A stretch of DNA of 64,000 nt, from contig NGBS01000310.1 in NCBI GenBank assembly GCA_002245135.1, positions 58,876 through 122,875 of the forward strand, in the 5' to 3' direction. The position numbers and the translations under genes are program-made. The stretch is from Proteromonas lacertae (taxonomy: Eukaryota > Sar > Bigyra > Opalinata > Proteromonadidae). A model generated the notes under the pieces. The model did no database searches, was not told where the DNA came from, and saw only the letters and a list, made by a program, of their open reading frames with translations. This document shows positions 23,523 through 35,637 of this stretch, piece after piece; the first letter of the stretch is position 1, and each line of letters starts with the position of its first letter.

Positions 23523-24877
23523 ATGGATCCAGAAAATAAAGACGTAGTTGAACAAGTTCAAGAATCTGATCTTGAAGCTAGATTAGTTACTCCATCAGAA
23601 CCTGATATCAAAACTAGAATCTTAGGTACAACACTTAGAGGAACTATATTTGTCATCATGAACTCAAGTTTAGGTGCTGGATTATTAGCATTACCATTGA
23701 CTTTCTATAGAAATGGACTTGCTTTTGGAAGCTTTATGATTTTTGCAGTTGGAGTAATATCAATATTATCCTCTTATTACATTCAATCATCAGCATATGC
23801 TGCAAATGCAAGCACTCTAGGAGATATTGCTCAAAAATGCCAAGGTAAAACCTTTCAAATAATCGTAGATATAACTCAAATTTTATTAAATTTTGGATTC
23901 TGTATTACCTATGTAATTATCATCAATGATCAAGTTCCTCATGTATTAGACCAATTCACAGGATGGAGACCACCTACAGCCTTAGTATCTTCTCTCTTCG
24001 GTTTATTAATATTATTCCCACTATCTAGTTTAAAAGATATTGGTAATCAAAAATATCCAAGTTTAGCTGCAATTACATTCATTTTCTTATTCATTATATT
24101 ATTGATATACACAGCTTTTACATCACCAACAACAGAAAAATTAAGAATCATACCAACTTCTTATTATGAAATATTACAAACATTCCCTGTATTATTTTTC
24201 TCATTCTGTTTTCATGTAAATATCCCCAAATTATTCTTTGAAATAAGAAGACAAAGTACTGATAAAAGACCTAGTCATTTCGCTACTAGAAGAGATAAAG
24301 TGTTATTAGGTACAATCATTGCATGTTTATCTGTTGCTATGTTATATATATTTGCTGGAGTTTGTGGATATTGGTCCTTTGGTAGTAAATTAAGAGCTGA
24401 TGTTTTATTGAATTTCAATGATAGTGGAGGTGTATTGATTAGTATTATTAGATTGGCTTTCGCTTTGGTTGTTTCATTTTCATTCCCTATTTATGGGTAT
24501 ATTTATATATATATTTATATTTTTATAGTGTTCCATCTATTGTTGCAATATGGCATTTTTATTCATTGGAAGAATTGCCTACTAAATATAGATTACTATT
24601 ATCATTTGCATTTGTGACGGTTTCCGTGGCTATTGGAACTGGTTTCCCTGATATTTCTATTGCATTTGGATTGGTTGGTTCAACTGCATCTGTACTAGTT
24701 TTGTATATTCAATAGTTTATATGATTTATTAGATTTATCTATCCATCAATATTTTATCTAAGAACACATCCAGATTTAAAGACATGGGAGAAAATACTTG
24801 CATGGTTTATAATGGTGTTAGCTGCAATTATTGGAATAGTTTGTACTGTAATTACTATTATTGATGCGTTCAAATAA
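23523..24877 (+). CDS. amino-acid permease, AAAP/SLC38-like (vacuolar AVT type)
   Basis: Three exons (32-nt intron near 24499, 30-nt intron near 24711) give 430 residues with about eleven hydrophobic helices. The first helix carries the family signature MNSSLGAGLLALPLTFYRNG. Later come SLKDIGNQKYPSL, the FSFCFHVNIPKLFFE helix (family motif F.CH..I) and FAGVCGYWSFG. The acidic N-terminal tail before the first helix is normal for vacuolar or plasma-membrane members. It probably moves neutral amino acids; substrate cannot be predicted. Confidence 0.85.
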
Positions 24878-25006
24878 ATTACCAAAATAAATATGCCTCT
24901 TAAATAATGTTTTTATGGAATATATTTTGTAATTTTGCTATTATATAAAGAATAAAAAGAATTTTAAAATAATGAAACGATAAAATATATATAATTTGTT
25001 CCAAAA

Positions 25007-25948
25007 ATGAGCAGTGAAGAAACCAAAGAAGAAATAGAATTAAAAACAACAGTATCATCAGAAGAAACACCATTGTCAAAGAATGCAAGGAAGAAATTAA
25101 TGAAAAGAAAAAGATTAGAAGAAAAATGGGCAAAAATAAAGGAATTGAAAAAAGAAGAAAAGGAAGCGAAGAAAATAAAACTAAAAGAAACAACTGAAAC
25201 AAAACCGATAGGTATATAATCAGAATATACTCTAGATCCTCTAATTAGAGAAGAAAGGAAGAAAAAAATTATAGAACAAAAACAGCAATTCAAAGAAGCA
25301 GTTGATAAAAGCCAAAGAGTGATAGTAGACTTTGGATTTGAGAATATGATGTCAGAAACTGAAAGAAAGAGTTTAGCATGCCAAATTTTGTATTTATATG
25401 GTGATATTAAGAAGAGTAAAATACCAATAAAACTCTATTTATCTGATTTTCATGATGATATAAAAATGAAGTTAGAAAAAATGGCAGGTTTTCATGATTG
25501 GGTAGTATATCCAGATGAGCGACCATTTCAAAACATATTCGCTAAAGATCAATTAGTATATCTCACTGCAGATTCACCATACACAATAGAATCATTAGAT
25601 CCAAATAAAGTCTATATAATTGGCGGAATAGTAGATAGGAATAGATATAAAGGTTTAACATATGACAGAGCTACTAATTTAGGCATAGAAACTGGTAGAT
25701 TGCCTATTGATGATGGTATTAAGCTTTTATCATCAAAAGTATTGACTGTAAATCATGGTATATTTTGAAAGTGTTATTTTGTAATAGTTGGTAATATTTT
25801 ATTGAATTATCAGACTGAGAAAGACTGGAAAGAAGCACTTTTAAAGGCTATACCTAACAGAAAACTACAAAATGAGGATCATCTCAGTAAAAGACAGAGG
25901 AGAAGGAAGAATATGAAAGAATTAAGTGACGAAAAAAAAGATGAGTAG
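25007..25948 (+). CDS. TRMT10: tRNA (purine-9 N1)-methyltransferase TRM10
   Basis: A SPOUT-fold methyltransferase that modifies position 9 of tRNA. Introns 25212-25235 (24 nt) and 25758-25787 (30 nt), spliced, give 295 residues. The N-terminus is a Lys/Glu-rich helix. The SPOUT domain shows VIVDFGFENMMSETERKSL, YLSDFHDD, VYLTADSPYTIESLDPNK, YIIGGIVDRNRYKGLTYDRA (the family GGIVDRN) and LPIDDGIKL, then, only after splicing, VNHVGNILLNYQTEKDWKEA. A basic tail KRQRRRKN follows. The catalytic Asp of the IVDRN motif is present. Confidence 0.92.
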
Positions 25949-26297
25949 TTTGTTTTGTGTTTGGGGTTGATTACACAAATATGTCTCAATTTCATAAAAG
26001 TAATGCATTTTGAATATTTCATTTAGAATAATAATTTATTTCCGCATAATAACATTTGCATGAATTATTTTTCAGATTTAAACAGAAAATTTACATACAA
26101 AGTTATGCAAGAAATGGATTTGTAATTCTTTAACATTCATCGGCATTATTATAGAATTCATAAAATACTGCCAGACGGAATTTAGCTGAATTTACATAAA
26201 GGCGGTATTTAACAAATCTAAAGCAAGCTCGAGCTTTCTGTGTAGTAAAAATAAATTCTTTCATAATTTCATAAACACTGTGTGTTACTCTTTTTCA
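25949..26297. other. intergenic, no gene seen
   Basis: About 350 bp with no credible exon on either strand. It is slightly less AT-rich near 26150-26250, just before the zinc-binding protein gene, and probably holds that gene's promoter. Confidence 0.4.
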
Positions 26298-27680
26298 ATG
26301 GCTAGTCCTTACAATTTTCCCAATGCCAATAACTATATGATGGACAGAACCCCAAGAGAAACAAGCAATTATTATAAAAGCGATAATCAAATGAACTGGG
26401 AAGGGCTGTATGTTGAAATGATGGACTCTTTTAATAATGTACCTTCTAGTTCAATGAAATGGGATGGAATATCGCTAAATACACACCCATTAGATAACTT
26501 GTTAGATATTGCACCTTCGACGATCAGAAACTATTATATCGATAATCCTCCACATTTAACAAATGACTGTATGCTTAATGCTCCCGCGCTACATCCAATG
26601 CCTTCATCCATTCCAGATATTGTTACAAACTCTCCAAGAACAGTGCCATCAGTGTCAAACCCTGCTTTTGAAGATAATTCAGCCAATCATAAGCAAAATT
26701 ATCCTTTAAACTCTTCCTATAGTCTTAAACAATTATCATGTCAATCAGTAAATGATGGAAATGATAATTCTGAAGATAGTAATGATGAAGATAAGCAATC
26801 TGCATCTGTACCACCACCTGCACTAGTATTTAATATCGAAAAACCAAAGAAAAAATCATCAAAACCATCAGAACCAATAAATGATGAGAATAATCTAATG
26901 ATTAATTATTACAACCAAATCATGAGGAATTCCAAGAAGAAATACAGAGATATGAGTCCATTATCCAATATTGATGGTACAGAGAAGTATGTAGAAGGTA
27001 TTACAGACATTCCAGATGAAATACCTGAAGATCAAATCGAAAAATTTAATGAATATAGTAAACTCAATTTTGTATGTAAAAAATGTAGTAAAACATTTCC
27101 ATTGCTTAAGGCTTCTACTTATTTTAATGGTGGATTATGTTGCATACAATGTTGTAGCTGTATACATCGTGAAACCATTGGATTGTATGATTATATGAAA
27201 GATGTATATTTTGAGAATGAAAACTTGTACAAATGTGATAGGATTATCCATTATAGACCGTTATGGCAATTTTTGAAGTTTGAAAAGAAGAAGAAAACTT
27301 GGAAGATTGCTAAATTATGTATATACTGTAGAAATTTGAAGTGTTGGGAATACTTAAATAAACCAAACAAAAGAAGAAAAACTATGCAACAACTTCAAAA
27401 TGAAAAAGTAAAACAACTAAAACAACATAATATTTCTTCAGTAATTAATCCAGATGATCATTTAGTTATTTCACAAGATGATGAAATAAATAATAGTAGC
27501 AACAGCAAAAGGAGTAGATGTAGTGATGGTGATGATGATAATGTGAGAAAACCACCAAAAAAGAAAAGTAAGAAGAATAATAGAAAGAGAAGTAGAAAGT
27601 TTAAGTATGATGATGATGATTATAGTGATGATGATGAAGATGATAAATATGAAGATGATTCTGAAGGGTATACTTTTTAA
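26298..27680 (+). CDS. nuclear-type cysteine-rich protein, intronless
   Basis: A single 460-residue exon; ATG 26298 chosen because the in-frame codon at 26280 is GTG. The first 200 residues are polar and Asn/Ser/Pro-rich. A cysteine cluster follows: CKKCSKTFPLLK, then GGLCCIQCCSCIHRE and LCIYCRNLKCWEY, spacing suited to one or two zinc sites. The C-terminus is strongly basic (KPPKKKSKKNNRKRSRKF), a nuclear-localisation type, and ends in an acidic Asp/Glu run. A DNA- or chromatin-binding role is plausible. It is one of the few intron-free genes left of 59 kb. Confidence 0.65.
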   Translation: MASPYNFPNANNYMMDRTPRETSNYYKSDNQMNWEGLYVEMMDSFNNVPSSSMKWDGISLNTHPLDNLLDIAPSTIRNYYIDNPPHLTNDCMLNAPALHPMPSSIPDIVTNSPRTVPSVSNPAFEDNSANHKQNYPLNSSYSLKQLSCQSVNDGNDNSEDSNDEDKQSASVPPPALVFNIEKPKKKSSKPSEPINDENNLMINYYNQIMRNSKKKYRDMSPLSNIDGTEKYVEGITDIPDEIPEDQIEKFNEYSKLNFVCKKCSKTFPLLKASTYFNGGLCCIQCCSCIHRETIGLYDYMKDVYFENENLYKCDRIIHYRPLWQFLKFEKKKKTWKIAKLCIYCRNLKCWEYLNKPNKRRKTMQQLQNEKVKQLKQHNISSVINPDDHLVISQDDEINNSSNSKRSRCSDGDDDNVRKPPKKKSKKNNRKRSRKFKYDDDDYSDDDEDDKYEDDSEGYTF

Positions 27681-27841
27681 AAATCATCTCTACATGTATT
27701 ATTTTGTATTATTTTCTATATATTATTGATAATTATAAGTGTAATGATTCTTTTTTTTATAATGATATGATTCTTTGTTTGTGTGGTTTAAAACCAATAA
27801 AACAATGATATTTAAGTAAAAATAAATATAAAATTGTCAAA

Positions 27842-28685
27842 TTATTCATAATAAGATATAAATTCGTTATAATCGATTATTCCTTCCTTCTTTCTATCAA
27901 AAAATTTCACTAAATTCTCATATTGAAAATCATCAATTCTTACACCACAATCTGCTAGTGATATTCTAAATGTCTTCAAGTCCATTTTACCTGATTTTGA
28001 TTCATCATTCATATTAAATACTTTATACATACTTTCTGTATTTACAGCGCCATATTTATCAATTATTATTTTTCGTATTTTATCAATAACCAATGGAGCA
28101 CCTGGATTTTTACGGATTGTTGGTGGTAAATACCTTCTTGTTGTTTCACCTTCTTTTATTTGTTCTCGTATTAATTCTGTTGTATATCTTCCTCTTAAAT
28201 CTGGATCGTCTTCTGTCCATCTTCTACGGTATTCATCTAAAGCATCTCTATTCTTAGTCATTATTGTTGGTTTTAAATGAAATTCTGTTCCAAATTCTGT
28301 GCCTGTATTTACTTCAGGATCTCTGTAAGATGAGTGTGAAATACTTTCCCAATTACCACTGTTTTGCCTTTTCTGATAATGAATTACATTGTCGTAATCT
28401 ATTTGATCATCATATGCTGGAATATGGTTATAAGGTATTAGAGTTTCTATTCACAATTAAAGGAATAGTCAATACTGTGAGCATGTTCCAATTGTAATGA
28501 AGTAGTTGATTTAAAATCGACTGGAGGTTCTGCAACAGGTTTAGCAAGATATCCAGGTTCATGTCTAACAAGATAAAGCCATAAATATACCTTCCTTCAA
28601 ACCAATTTCCTTCTAATACTTCGTATCTGTATGTACGAATGCCACCACGTAATGCATTAGCTCCATGTTCCCTCTCGTATTCCAT
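27842..28685 (-). CDS. EF-hand protein, probably ciliary
   Basis: Three exons with introns 28565-28590 (26 nt) and 28448-28476 (29 nt) encode 262 residues from ATG 28685. The N-terminal half is Gly/Arg/Tyr-rich with tyrosine-rich turn motifs (RGGIRTYRYEVLEGNWFEGR, then EPGYLAKPVAEPPVDF). The C-terminal 100 residues hold a pair of EF-hands: MYKVFNMNDESKSGKMDLKT and VKFFDRKKEGIIDYNEFISY. The second loop, DRKKEGIIDYNE, has the Asp and Gly positions but Lys at positions 3-4, so calcium affinity may be low. Layout resembles calcyphosine-like or microtubule-inner proteins; the ciliary role is inferred. Confidence 0.7.
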
Positions 28686-28865
28686 TAATCAATAAAACAA
28701 TCAAAAAACGGCAGAAAAAGCTTGTGTCACTCGAGTATTTACTAAATCAAATTTTTATTTTTTCTTTCCTTTGATTGTTCATTTTCTCTTCGATTGTATA
28801 TTATTAGCATAAATATGCATTTCTTTATTGGTTTTATTATTTTATTTCTATAGAGTGTTGTTGAA

Positions 28866-30136
28866 ATGCCTTTTATCTCTACAGAAACAGAGTATGTCTA
28901 TTATTTGTAATTTTTTCATTAGAAAAGAGCATTATAAATGGAAATCAAATGAGATAATTATCATAGCAGGTGAAAAATTCACTTTTCCTATTTACGTTGA
29001 AAGACCTGGCTCTGAACTAAAATATTATTTTGAAACACGTGAAAATGATATAGATTTTCATATAGAGTTAGAATGTGATGATGGAACAAAAGAAGATATA
29101 ATTCCACTTTCCAGAAAACAGAGTAATGTCCAACCAGAAGAAGGAAGAATAAAAATAGAAAAATCTGGTAAACTCATTATTACATGGGACAATTCATTTT
29201 CATGGTTTAATGACAAAACTGTAGTTTATACATTAGAATTAGAATTGCCACTACCTACTAAGAATGATCTATCAGCCAAAACAAAGTATATTTAATTCAT
29301 TTATATTACTGTAATAGAGCAATAATAGCAAAAATAGAAGATAAAAAAGTAGAATTAGAGAAAATAAAATCAGGAATAAATGTAAATGAAAGTCAAATTA
29401 GTGTAGTGAATGAATCAATGGATAAATTGCAGCAAACAATTGAGAAATATATGAAAGAATTAGAAGAGAAAAAAAATGAGAAGAATAAGATATTAAAAGA
29501 TATAGAAGATGATAAAAACAAATATGATTATGAATTGAATGAATTGGAAAGTATTTTTATTTTTAATTATTATTTGAATAGAAATTCGATTTATTTCATT
29601 ATTTGAGATATTAGGTAATGATATATTATCATATTTACATTCCAATGATATTCTTCGATTAGGCGTAGTTTGTCGTTCAATATTACCATATACTCGAGAT
29701 TTAGAATTATGGAAATATATATTTGACAATGAAGATCCTAATATGTTGAAAACATCATTATATTCACCATGGTTATATCAATTATACAGTCAAAGTGATC
29801 ATGATCAGACTATTGTACCAAATATATGGAAAACTAATAATACTGAAACTCCTAACACTGAAATAAATAATAATACAAATGTTATTAAAGATATAAAACA
29901 AGAACAAGAACAAGAACTAGTACAAAATGTAGAAGAAGAAGTACCACCTGTACAATCACAACAACAACAACCGATAGAACCAGTAGAACAACAACCAGTA
30001 CAACAAGTAGAAGTAATTCAACCAATACAACAAATAGAAGTAATTCAACCAGTACAAGAAGTAATACAACCTGTTGAACAAAGTGAAGAACCATCTAATC
30101 CAATTTTAACAACAGCTGAAATAAATGAACTAATGC

Positions 30137-30175
<39 letters not shown>

Positions 30176-30621
30176 ATTCACAGCAGTATGAACAACAATA
30201 TCAACAACAACAACAAGTTGATGAACAATATCAATACCAAGATCAACAATACCAACAACCACAAATTGAACAACAGCAATATCAAGAAGAGCAATATCAA
30301 CAACCACAATATCAACAGCCACAAACAACAGATGAAGAATATATACCAATTGCAGATGGAAGAATAGGTGAAACAGGATGGTACAAGACAAAAGCAGGAT
30401 TAGTATCATATTTATACTATGGCAACGACATTAGACAAGTATTAGTTGATAATATACTACCACAAGAGTTGAATGACTTGATTGAATTAGCTAGATCAAA
30501 AGACTATTTAATTGCATGTCCTGGAACAGAGCAAGGAGAAAGTGGCTATTATTTAAACAGAAACGGAATTATTAGTAAGTGGGATGTAGTTGATGAAAGT
30601 TGGATGAAGGTACAAATTTAG
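28866..30621 (+). CDS. GOLD domain, coiled coil, F-box and polyglutamine fusion protein
   Basis: Introns 28892-28922, 29286-29317 and 29551-29581 join into 553 residues in frame. Residues 10-140 are a GOLD-type beta domain (GEKFTFPIYVERPGSELKYY, ITWDNSFSWFNDKTVVYTLE), as in SEC14-like proteins. A charged coiled coil of about 85 residues follows. Across the third intron it runs into an F-box-like motif (EILGNDILSYLHSNDILRLG, VCRSIL, LWKYIF). A Gln-rich low-complexity region with 13 consecutive CAA codons comes next. The C-terminal 95 residues (ETGWYKTKAGLVSYLYYG, LNRNGIISKWDVV) are compact and unassigned. The F-box suggests recruitment to an SCF ubiquitin ligase, with GOLD as the lipid- or protein-binding part. 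Confidence 0.7.
30136..30174 (+). repeat. CAA trinucleotide repeat encoding polyglutamine
   Basis: Thirteen consecutive CAA codons, without interruption, inside the GOLD/F-box gene. The surrounding 200 bp are also Gln-rich, with mixed CAA and CAG codons. Confidence 0.95.
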
Positions 30622-30741
30622 ATGTAAATCATATATGCTATTGTCGATTTCTTTATTATTGTTTGTTTTTTGTGAGGATTTTTTAAACGTAGGCTTGATT
30701 CTCTTCTTTTCAGCTTGTGATCTATTTTCATCCTAACAGTA

Positions 30742-31113
30742 ATGAATTTACCAACAATTAGTACAATTAAATATATATCATATATATGCAGATGTTTCAG
30801 AAGATTCAAGGAAGTTTAGGATGAGGTAAGCTGATGTTACTCATTTTGTAGAGTTGAATGTGAAGAATTTGCTAAAACAGAGTTAATCCATCCTATAGTC
30901 AATTTCATGACTAATATAGATGAACTACTATTTCTGTTAGAATCAGTAGAGAATAGCATCAATGACTTACAAGCAACATTAAATCTGTTATTTAAAACTC
31001 CATATGTAACTTCAGAAAGATTAGTAGATTGTATTGACGAAGTGGAATCAATATATAGAAGTATTGAATCTTCTTTCTCCTCTATTCATGTAGAATATAA
31101 AATTAATAATTAA
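30742..31113 (+). CDS. small helical hypothetical protein
   Basis: Three exons with introns 30761-30791 (31 nt) and 30826-30851 (26 nt) give 104 residues. After a short polar start the protein is nearly all helix with heptad spacing (FMTNIDELLFLLESVENSIN and LVDCIDEVESIYRSIESSF). Size and pattern are like small subunits of BLOC/BORC-type or tethering complexes, but that is only a resemblance. It ends 23 bp before the next gene on the same strand. Confidence 0.55.
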
Positions 31114-31136
31114 CAACATATATATAGTTAAAAATA

Positions 31137-31810
31137 ATGGATTTATTATTTCAATACAGAACAAGAGAACTAACTGTATATCCTTCAGGATTTCAACAGA
31201 AAGTGAGATTTAATCACAATTTATATATCCAATACAAAATACAGAATGTTTTGAATTATTACGATTTAATAAGATATCAATTGTTAACTAATCTATGGAG
31301 ATTTGTAATGATAGAAATCTCTCAAATCGAAGAAGATAAATCAAAAATTCCACAAATCATTTATGTTATAAAACAAGATATTATAGAAAATTTATCTGTT
31401 TCATATTTAAATAATAATAACAGCACCTCTCGTTCTAGTGAAGAAGATTTGATAGAAAATACTCCAATTAAGAAAGATCATTATTATTGTATTAAAGATA
31501 TGATTTATTTCTATTTAACAATGTTTCGTTTATTGAATATAGAAATATATGATCTGAATGACTTTCCAATTTATGAAAGTAGTAGATCTTTTAGTGTATA
31601 AATAATAATAATGAATAATATTATTATTGTATATTTATATAGGAAATTTCTAAAATGTTTATAAGATTTACAAAACGTAATGTTAAAAAAGAAAGAGAAA
31701 TTCTGTTAGAATTAGCAATGAAATATAGAAAGATTACTATTAATAGTGTAATTGGATTTGTAATTTTAATATTCGTTGTTGGAGCATTACTTGTTGTTTT
31801 GTTAATGTAA
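31137..31810 (+). CDS. tail-anchored hypothetical membrane protein
   Basis: Two exons joined over a 47-nt intron near 31599 encode 208 residues. The body is helical and rich in Tyr and Leu. It ends in a basic segment (FIRFTKRNVKKEREILLELA) and one membrane helix at the extreme C-terminus (NSVIGFVILIFVVGALLVVLLM, read in two halves) with no tail. This is the topology of SNARE-like or other tail-anchored proteins. The final helix exists only if the intron is spliced. Confidence 0.65.
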
Positions 31811-31911
31811 TGATTTATCTTATTATTTTTTTAAGTTTATTAATTAAATATTTATTATTTTTCTCACACAATCACAAAAATAATCAAACCAAATCAAAAG
31901 CATTTAATAAT

Positions 31912-32745
31912 TTATAATTTAATATCAGGAATTGGAATATCTTTATATTCTTTTCCAAATTCATCTTCATATATGAGATGTTCTGGCGAATATCTTTTAG
32001 ATATATAATGATGAGCTCCTTCAGCTGCATAGCCTACTCCAATTATTAACTGTGGAACATATGTCTTTGGCACTTTCAATACTTCACATACTTTTGCTTC
32101 ATCATATCCTCCCATTGGAAGTGTTGCTAAACCATTACCTGTACATAACAACATAAAGTGATCAGCTATTAAACCAATATTTTGATTAGCCCAAGACTAT
32201 ATAGACTATATAATATTATATATACAATTGCTGGATTTATATATTTACCACATTTACATGGTTCATCTGCACATTCTGGTGGAAATCTCATATCACAGTA
32301 TTTGAAAGTGATTTGAGTTTGTTCAGCTGATTTTCCTGACTCTTCTGATAGTTTCTTAAATGCATCAAAGTTCTGACTTGGTTCTATTCAACCACAATAT
32401 AAAAATAAGCATACTACAATCACCACAAAATACTACAGCAGCTTGAATATTCTTTGTTGCTTCCAAATTAAAGTCTCTATAACAATCATGTAATTTTTCT
32501 AACATCTTCTTCTCTTTTACTACAACTAAACGAAAGGGAGCCATGTTCAAAGAAGAAGGAGCTCTCTATTATATCTCATATTAACATTAATTATACTAAA
32601 GTATAACCTAATATTCTTTCCAATAAACCATTGGGAAGAGGTTTATCAAGGAATTTTCTACAACTAAATCTCTCACTCACTATCTTTTCAGCAACTTCAG
32701 CAGTTTTCTATAATAAAATAGTTATTTTATATATACACAACTCAT
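31912..32745 (-). CDS. nitroreductase-family flavoprotein
   Basis: An FMN-dependent NAD(P)H oxidoreductase. Four introns of 29, 31, 31 and 29 nt, spliced, give 237 residues from ATG 32745. Signature segments are SERFSCRKFLDKPLPNGLLE (the family arginine-rich FMN phosphate site), LRAPSSLNMAPFRLVVV (family APS..N.Q/P.F) and, near the end, LLCTGNGLATLPMGGYDEAK and QLIIGVGYA. Between them is a Cys-containing insert (CADEPCKCGKYINPA) not usual in bacterial relatives; its four cysteines might bind metal. Such enzymes are common in anaerobic protists, but this does not prove anaerobiosis. The start is 65 bp from that of the divergent actin gene. Confidence 0.82.
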
Positions 32746-32810
32746 TTGAAGATATTCTATAAAATACACAAAATACAAGCTGTTTTTGTATTAATCGTTT
32801 AAATTTTGAA

Positions 32811-33985
32811 ATGTCAAATATAAACCCACCAGATTTCAATCAAGGTATTAAATTATATTAGTAATATTCTATATAGCTGTGGTGCTTGATAATGGCTCAG
32901 GATACATAAAAGGAGGCTTTTCAGGTGATGATGCTCCTCGTTCGGTGTTTTCATCAGTGGTTGGTATTCCAAAGCATGAAGCTGCTATGATGGGAATGGA
33001 TGCAAAATGTCATTTCATTGGAGAGGAAGCTGAAGGTAAAAAAGGCATATTAGTCTTAAAAAATCCCATTGAACATGGTATTATAACAAACTGGGATGAT
33101 ATGGAAAAACTATGGCATCATGCATTCTATAATGCACTTCATGTTGTTCCAGAAGAACATCCAATATTACTAACAGAACCACCATTAAATCCAAAGCAAA
33201 ATAGAGAAAAAATGACACAAATAATGTTTGAAACATTCAACGTTCCTGCAATGTATTGTCAAATTCAAGCTGTTTTGGCTTTATATGGATCTGGCCGTAC
33301 AACCGGTTGTGTATTAGATAGTGGAGATGGTGTAACACATACAGTACCAATATATGAAGGTTATTGTTTACCATTTTCAGTGAAAAGATTAGATTTAGCT
33401 GGAAGTGATTTAACAGACAATTTACTAGAGATTCTTCATGAAAGAGGATATAGTTTAAGTACAAGTAATGAGAAAGAAACAGTTAAAGATATGAAAGAGA
33501 AAGTATGTTATGTAGCTGAAGATTTTGACAAAGAAATGAAAATATCTAAAGAATCAAACTCATTAGAGAAAGTATATGAATTACCAGATAATACAACCCT
33601 TACATTAGGTTCAGAAAGATTCCGTTGTAGTGAACCATTATTCCAACCATCCCTTCTACAGAGAGATATACCAGGAATTCACGATTGTACTTTTAATACT
33701 ATTTCCAGCTGTGATAATGATATTAGAAAGGATTTGTATGGTTCTATTGTATTGTGTGGTGGTAGTACTATGTTTGTTGGTATTGATAAGAGAATGACTA
33801 AAGAATTGTCAGCTCTTGCTCCTCCCAGTATGAAAGTGAAAGTAATATCATCTCCTGAAAGAAAATATGCCACTTGGATTGGTGGTTCAATATTATCTGC
33901 TTTATCCTCGTTTCAAAATATGTGGATTACAAAGAAAGAATATGATGATGCAGGTCCTAGTATTGTTCATAGAAAATGTTTTTAA
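32811..33985 (+). CDS. actin, somewhat divergent
   Basis: Two exons with a 32-nt intron (32845-32876) give 380 residues, close to conventional actin (375). Motifs are [83 protein letters not shown] and the actin C-terminus [10 protein letters not shown]. Deviations include an extended N-terminus ([11 protein letters not shown]) and substitutions such as [16 protein letters not shown]. With no gaps in the core and the HRKCF end it is most likely actin itself or a recent actin paralogue rather than an Arp. Confidence 0.88.
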
Positions 33986-34096
33986 TTTTTAACATTATTA
34001 TTTATATTCTTATAATTTTGCTTATATTATGGAAGATTTTGCATAATAGAAATGCAAATATTTTGGCTTGATTGATTGATTCAATTTTTGCTTTTT

Positions 34097-35367
34097 ATGC
34101 CTGGTGTGTTGGAGAATATTCGAAAAATCGATGCTTTTCCAAAAGTAGTGGATGAGTTTAGAAGAAAGACTTGGTCTGGTGGTATTGTTACAATCTGTTC
34201 CATATTTTTAATTGGGTTTTTAATATTTAATGAACTTTGCTCATTTATAAAGGGAGTATATCATTAACTAATTGTAAATTGTAGGATGTAGATGAATATA
34301 TAGGTGTAGATACTGATCAAAATAAACCAATAGCAGTTAGATTTGATATTGAATTTCATAAGTATTATATTTGCATTAATTATTCATCAATAGATTGCCT
34401 TGTGTACTTTTGACAGTCAGTTATGAAGATAGTTTAGGACATTCAAAAACAGACATAAAAAATAACATCTACAAAATCCGTCTAGCATCTGATGGAAAAG
34501 TAATAGGTAAATCATCTTCAGCTGAAGTAAGTAAAGTTTTAAGAAGTTCAGAATTAGATGAAAAGAATGAAACATTAACAGAAGTAGATAGAAGAAAATG
34601 TGGTAGTTGTTATGGTGCAGCAAGGAAAGAAACATGTTGTCAGACTTGTGATGATGTAAGAGATGCATATATTAAAAAAGGATGGGCATTTGAACCATCT
34701 CCAAGATTTGAACAAGTATTTATTATTATTTATTGTTTTATTGTTATTTAGTGTGCTGGTGTTTATTTTAAGAAAGAATTTGAAAGTGAAAGATATGAAG
34801 GATGCAGAGTAAGAGGATATATTGAAGTTGCTAAAGTAGTTGGACAGATAGATTTTGCTCCAGATAAAGCGCTAGAATATAATTTTCCTAATAAAACTGA
34901 ATTATTAGAATTTACTAGTTATGAATGGAATGCTACTCATACAATTCATAAATTATATTTTGGACCAAAAATTCCTGTATATTTGTTTTAATACATTAAC
35001 ATAGAATTATGATGGTGCATTATTACATACTTATAAATCTAGAAATGAGCCAGGTTTATATCACTATTATACTAAAGTAGTACCTACAGTGTATATTCCT
35101 AAAAGTGGTCCAACTATAAACAGTAATCAATATGCAGTAAATAGCCTATTTCACCCTTTAAATAAACATTCAAGTGATTTACCTGGTATATCAATACATT
35201 ATGATATTTCACCTATTGTAATGAAGATAACAGAAAGTGGATATTCTATTTCACACTTTATAACATCTGTTTTTGCAATTATTGGAGGAATGGTCTCAAT
35301 CATGAATTTTGTTGATATATTTGTGTATAATTTTGTACAAGCATTCCAGAAACAAGCTATAATTTAA
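34097..35367 (+). CDS. ERGIC3: ERGIC3/Erv46, COPII cargo receptor subunit
   Basis: A two-helix membrane protein cycling between ER and Golgi. Introns of 29, 32, 36 and 28 nt, spliced, give 381 residues, near the family norm. The N-terminus IRKIDAFPKVVDEFRRKTWS precedes the first membrane helix. The lumenal domain has the Erv46 cysteine-rich motif (CGSCYGA, ETCCQTCDDVRDAYIKKGWAF), then GCRVRGYIEVAKV, HYYTKVVPTVYIP and the second helix FAIIGGMVSIMNFVDIFVY. The CxxC/CCxxC set separates Erv46/ERGIC3 from Erv41/ERGIC2. Its usual partner Erv41 is not in the window. Confidence 0.93.
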
Positions 35368-35637
35368 ATTATATATTCTTTTTTCCAGTTGTTGTGTTTA
35401 TACCAATAATTAAATAATATCTCTCAATATATACTCAACTATAACACCAATCAATGTTAATACTTTTTTTTTATTATAGGCATATGATTAGAAGGAAAAA
35501 AATCTGATTCATTCCACATAATAAACAAATTAAAATATCAATATATTTTAGTATAATGTAATAAGTAATATATAATATATAATTAGGAATAAATTTTATA
35601 TGCTTTTATTAAGTAAACATTAAATAAACATTATACT

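Noticed and set aside
29885..30409. Long minus-strand frames rich in Val and Leu
   Set aside because: They are the antisense of the CAA/GAA-rich polyglutamine region of the GOLD/F-box gene and have no independent signals.
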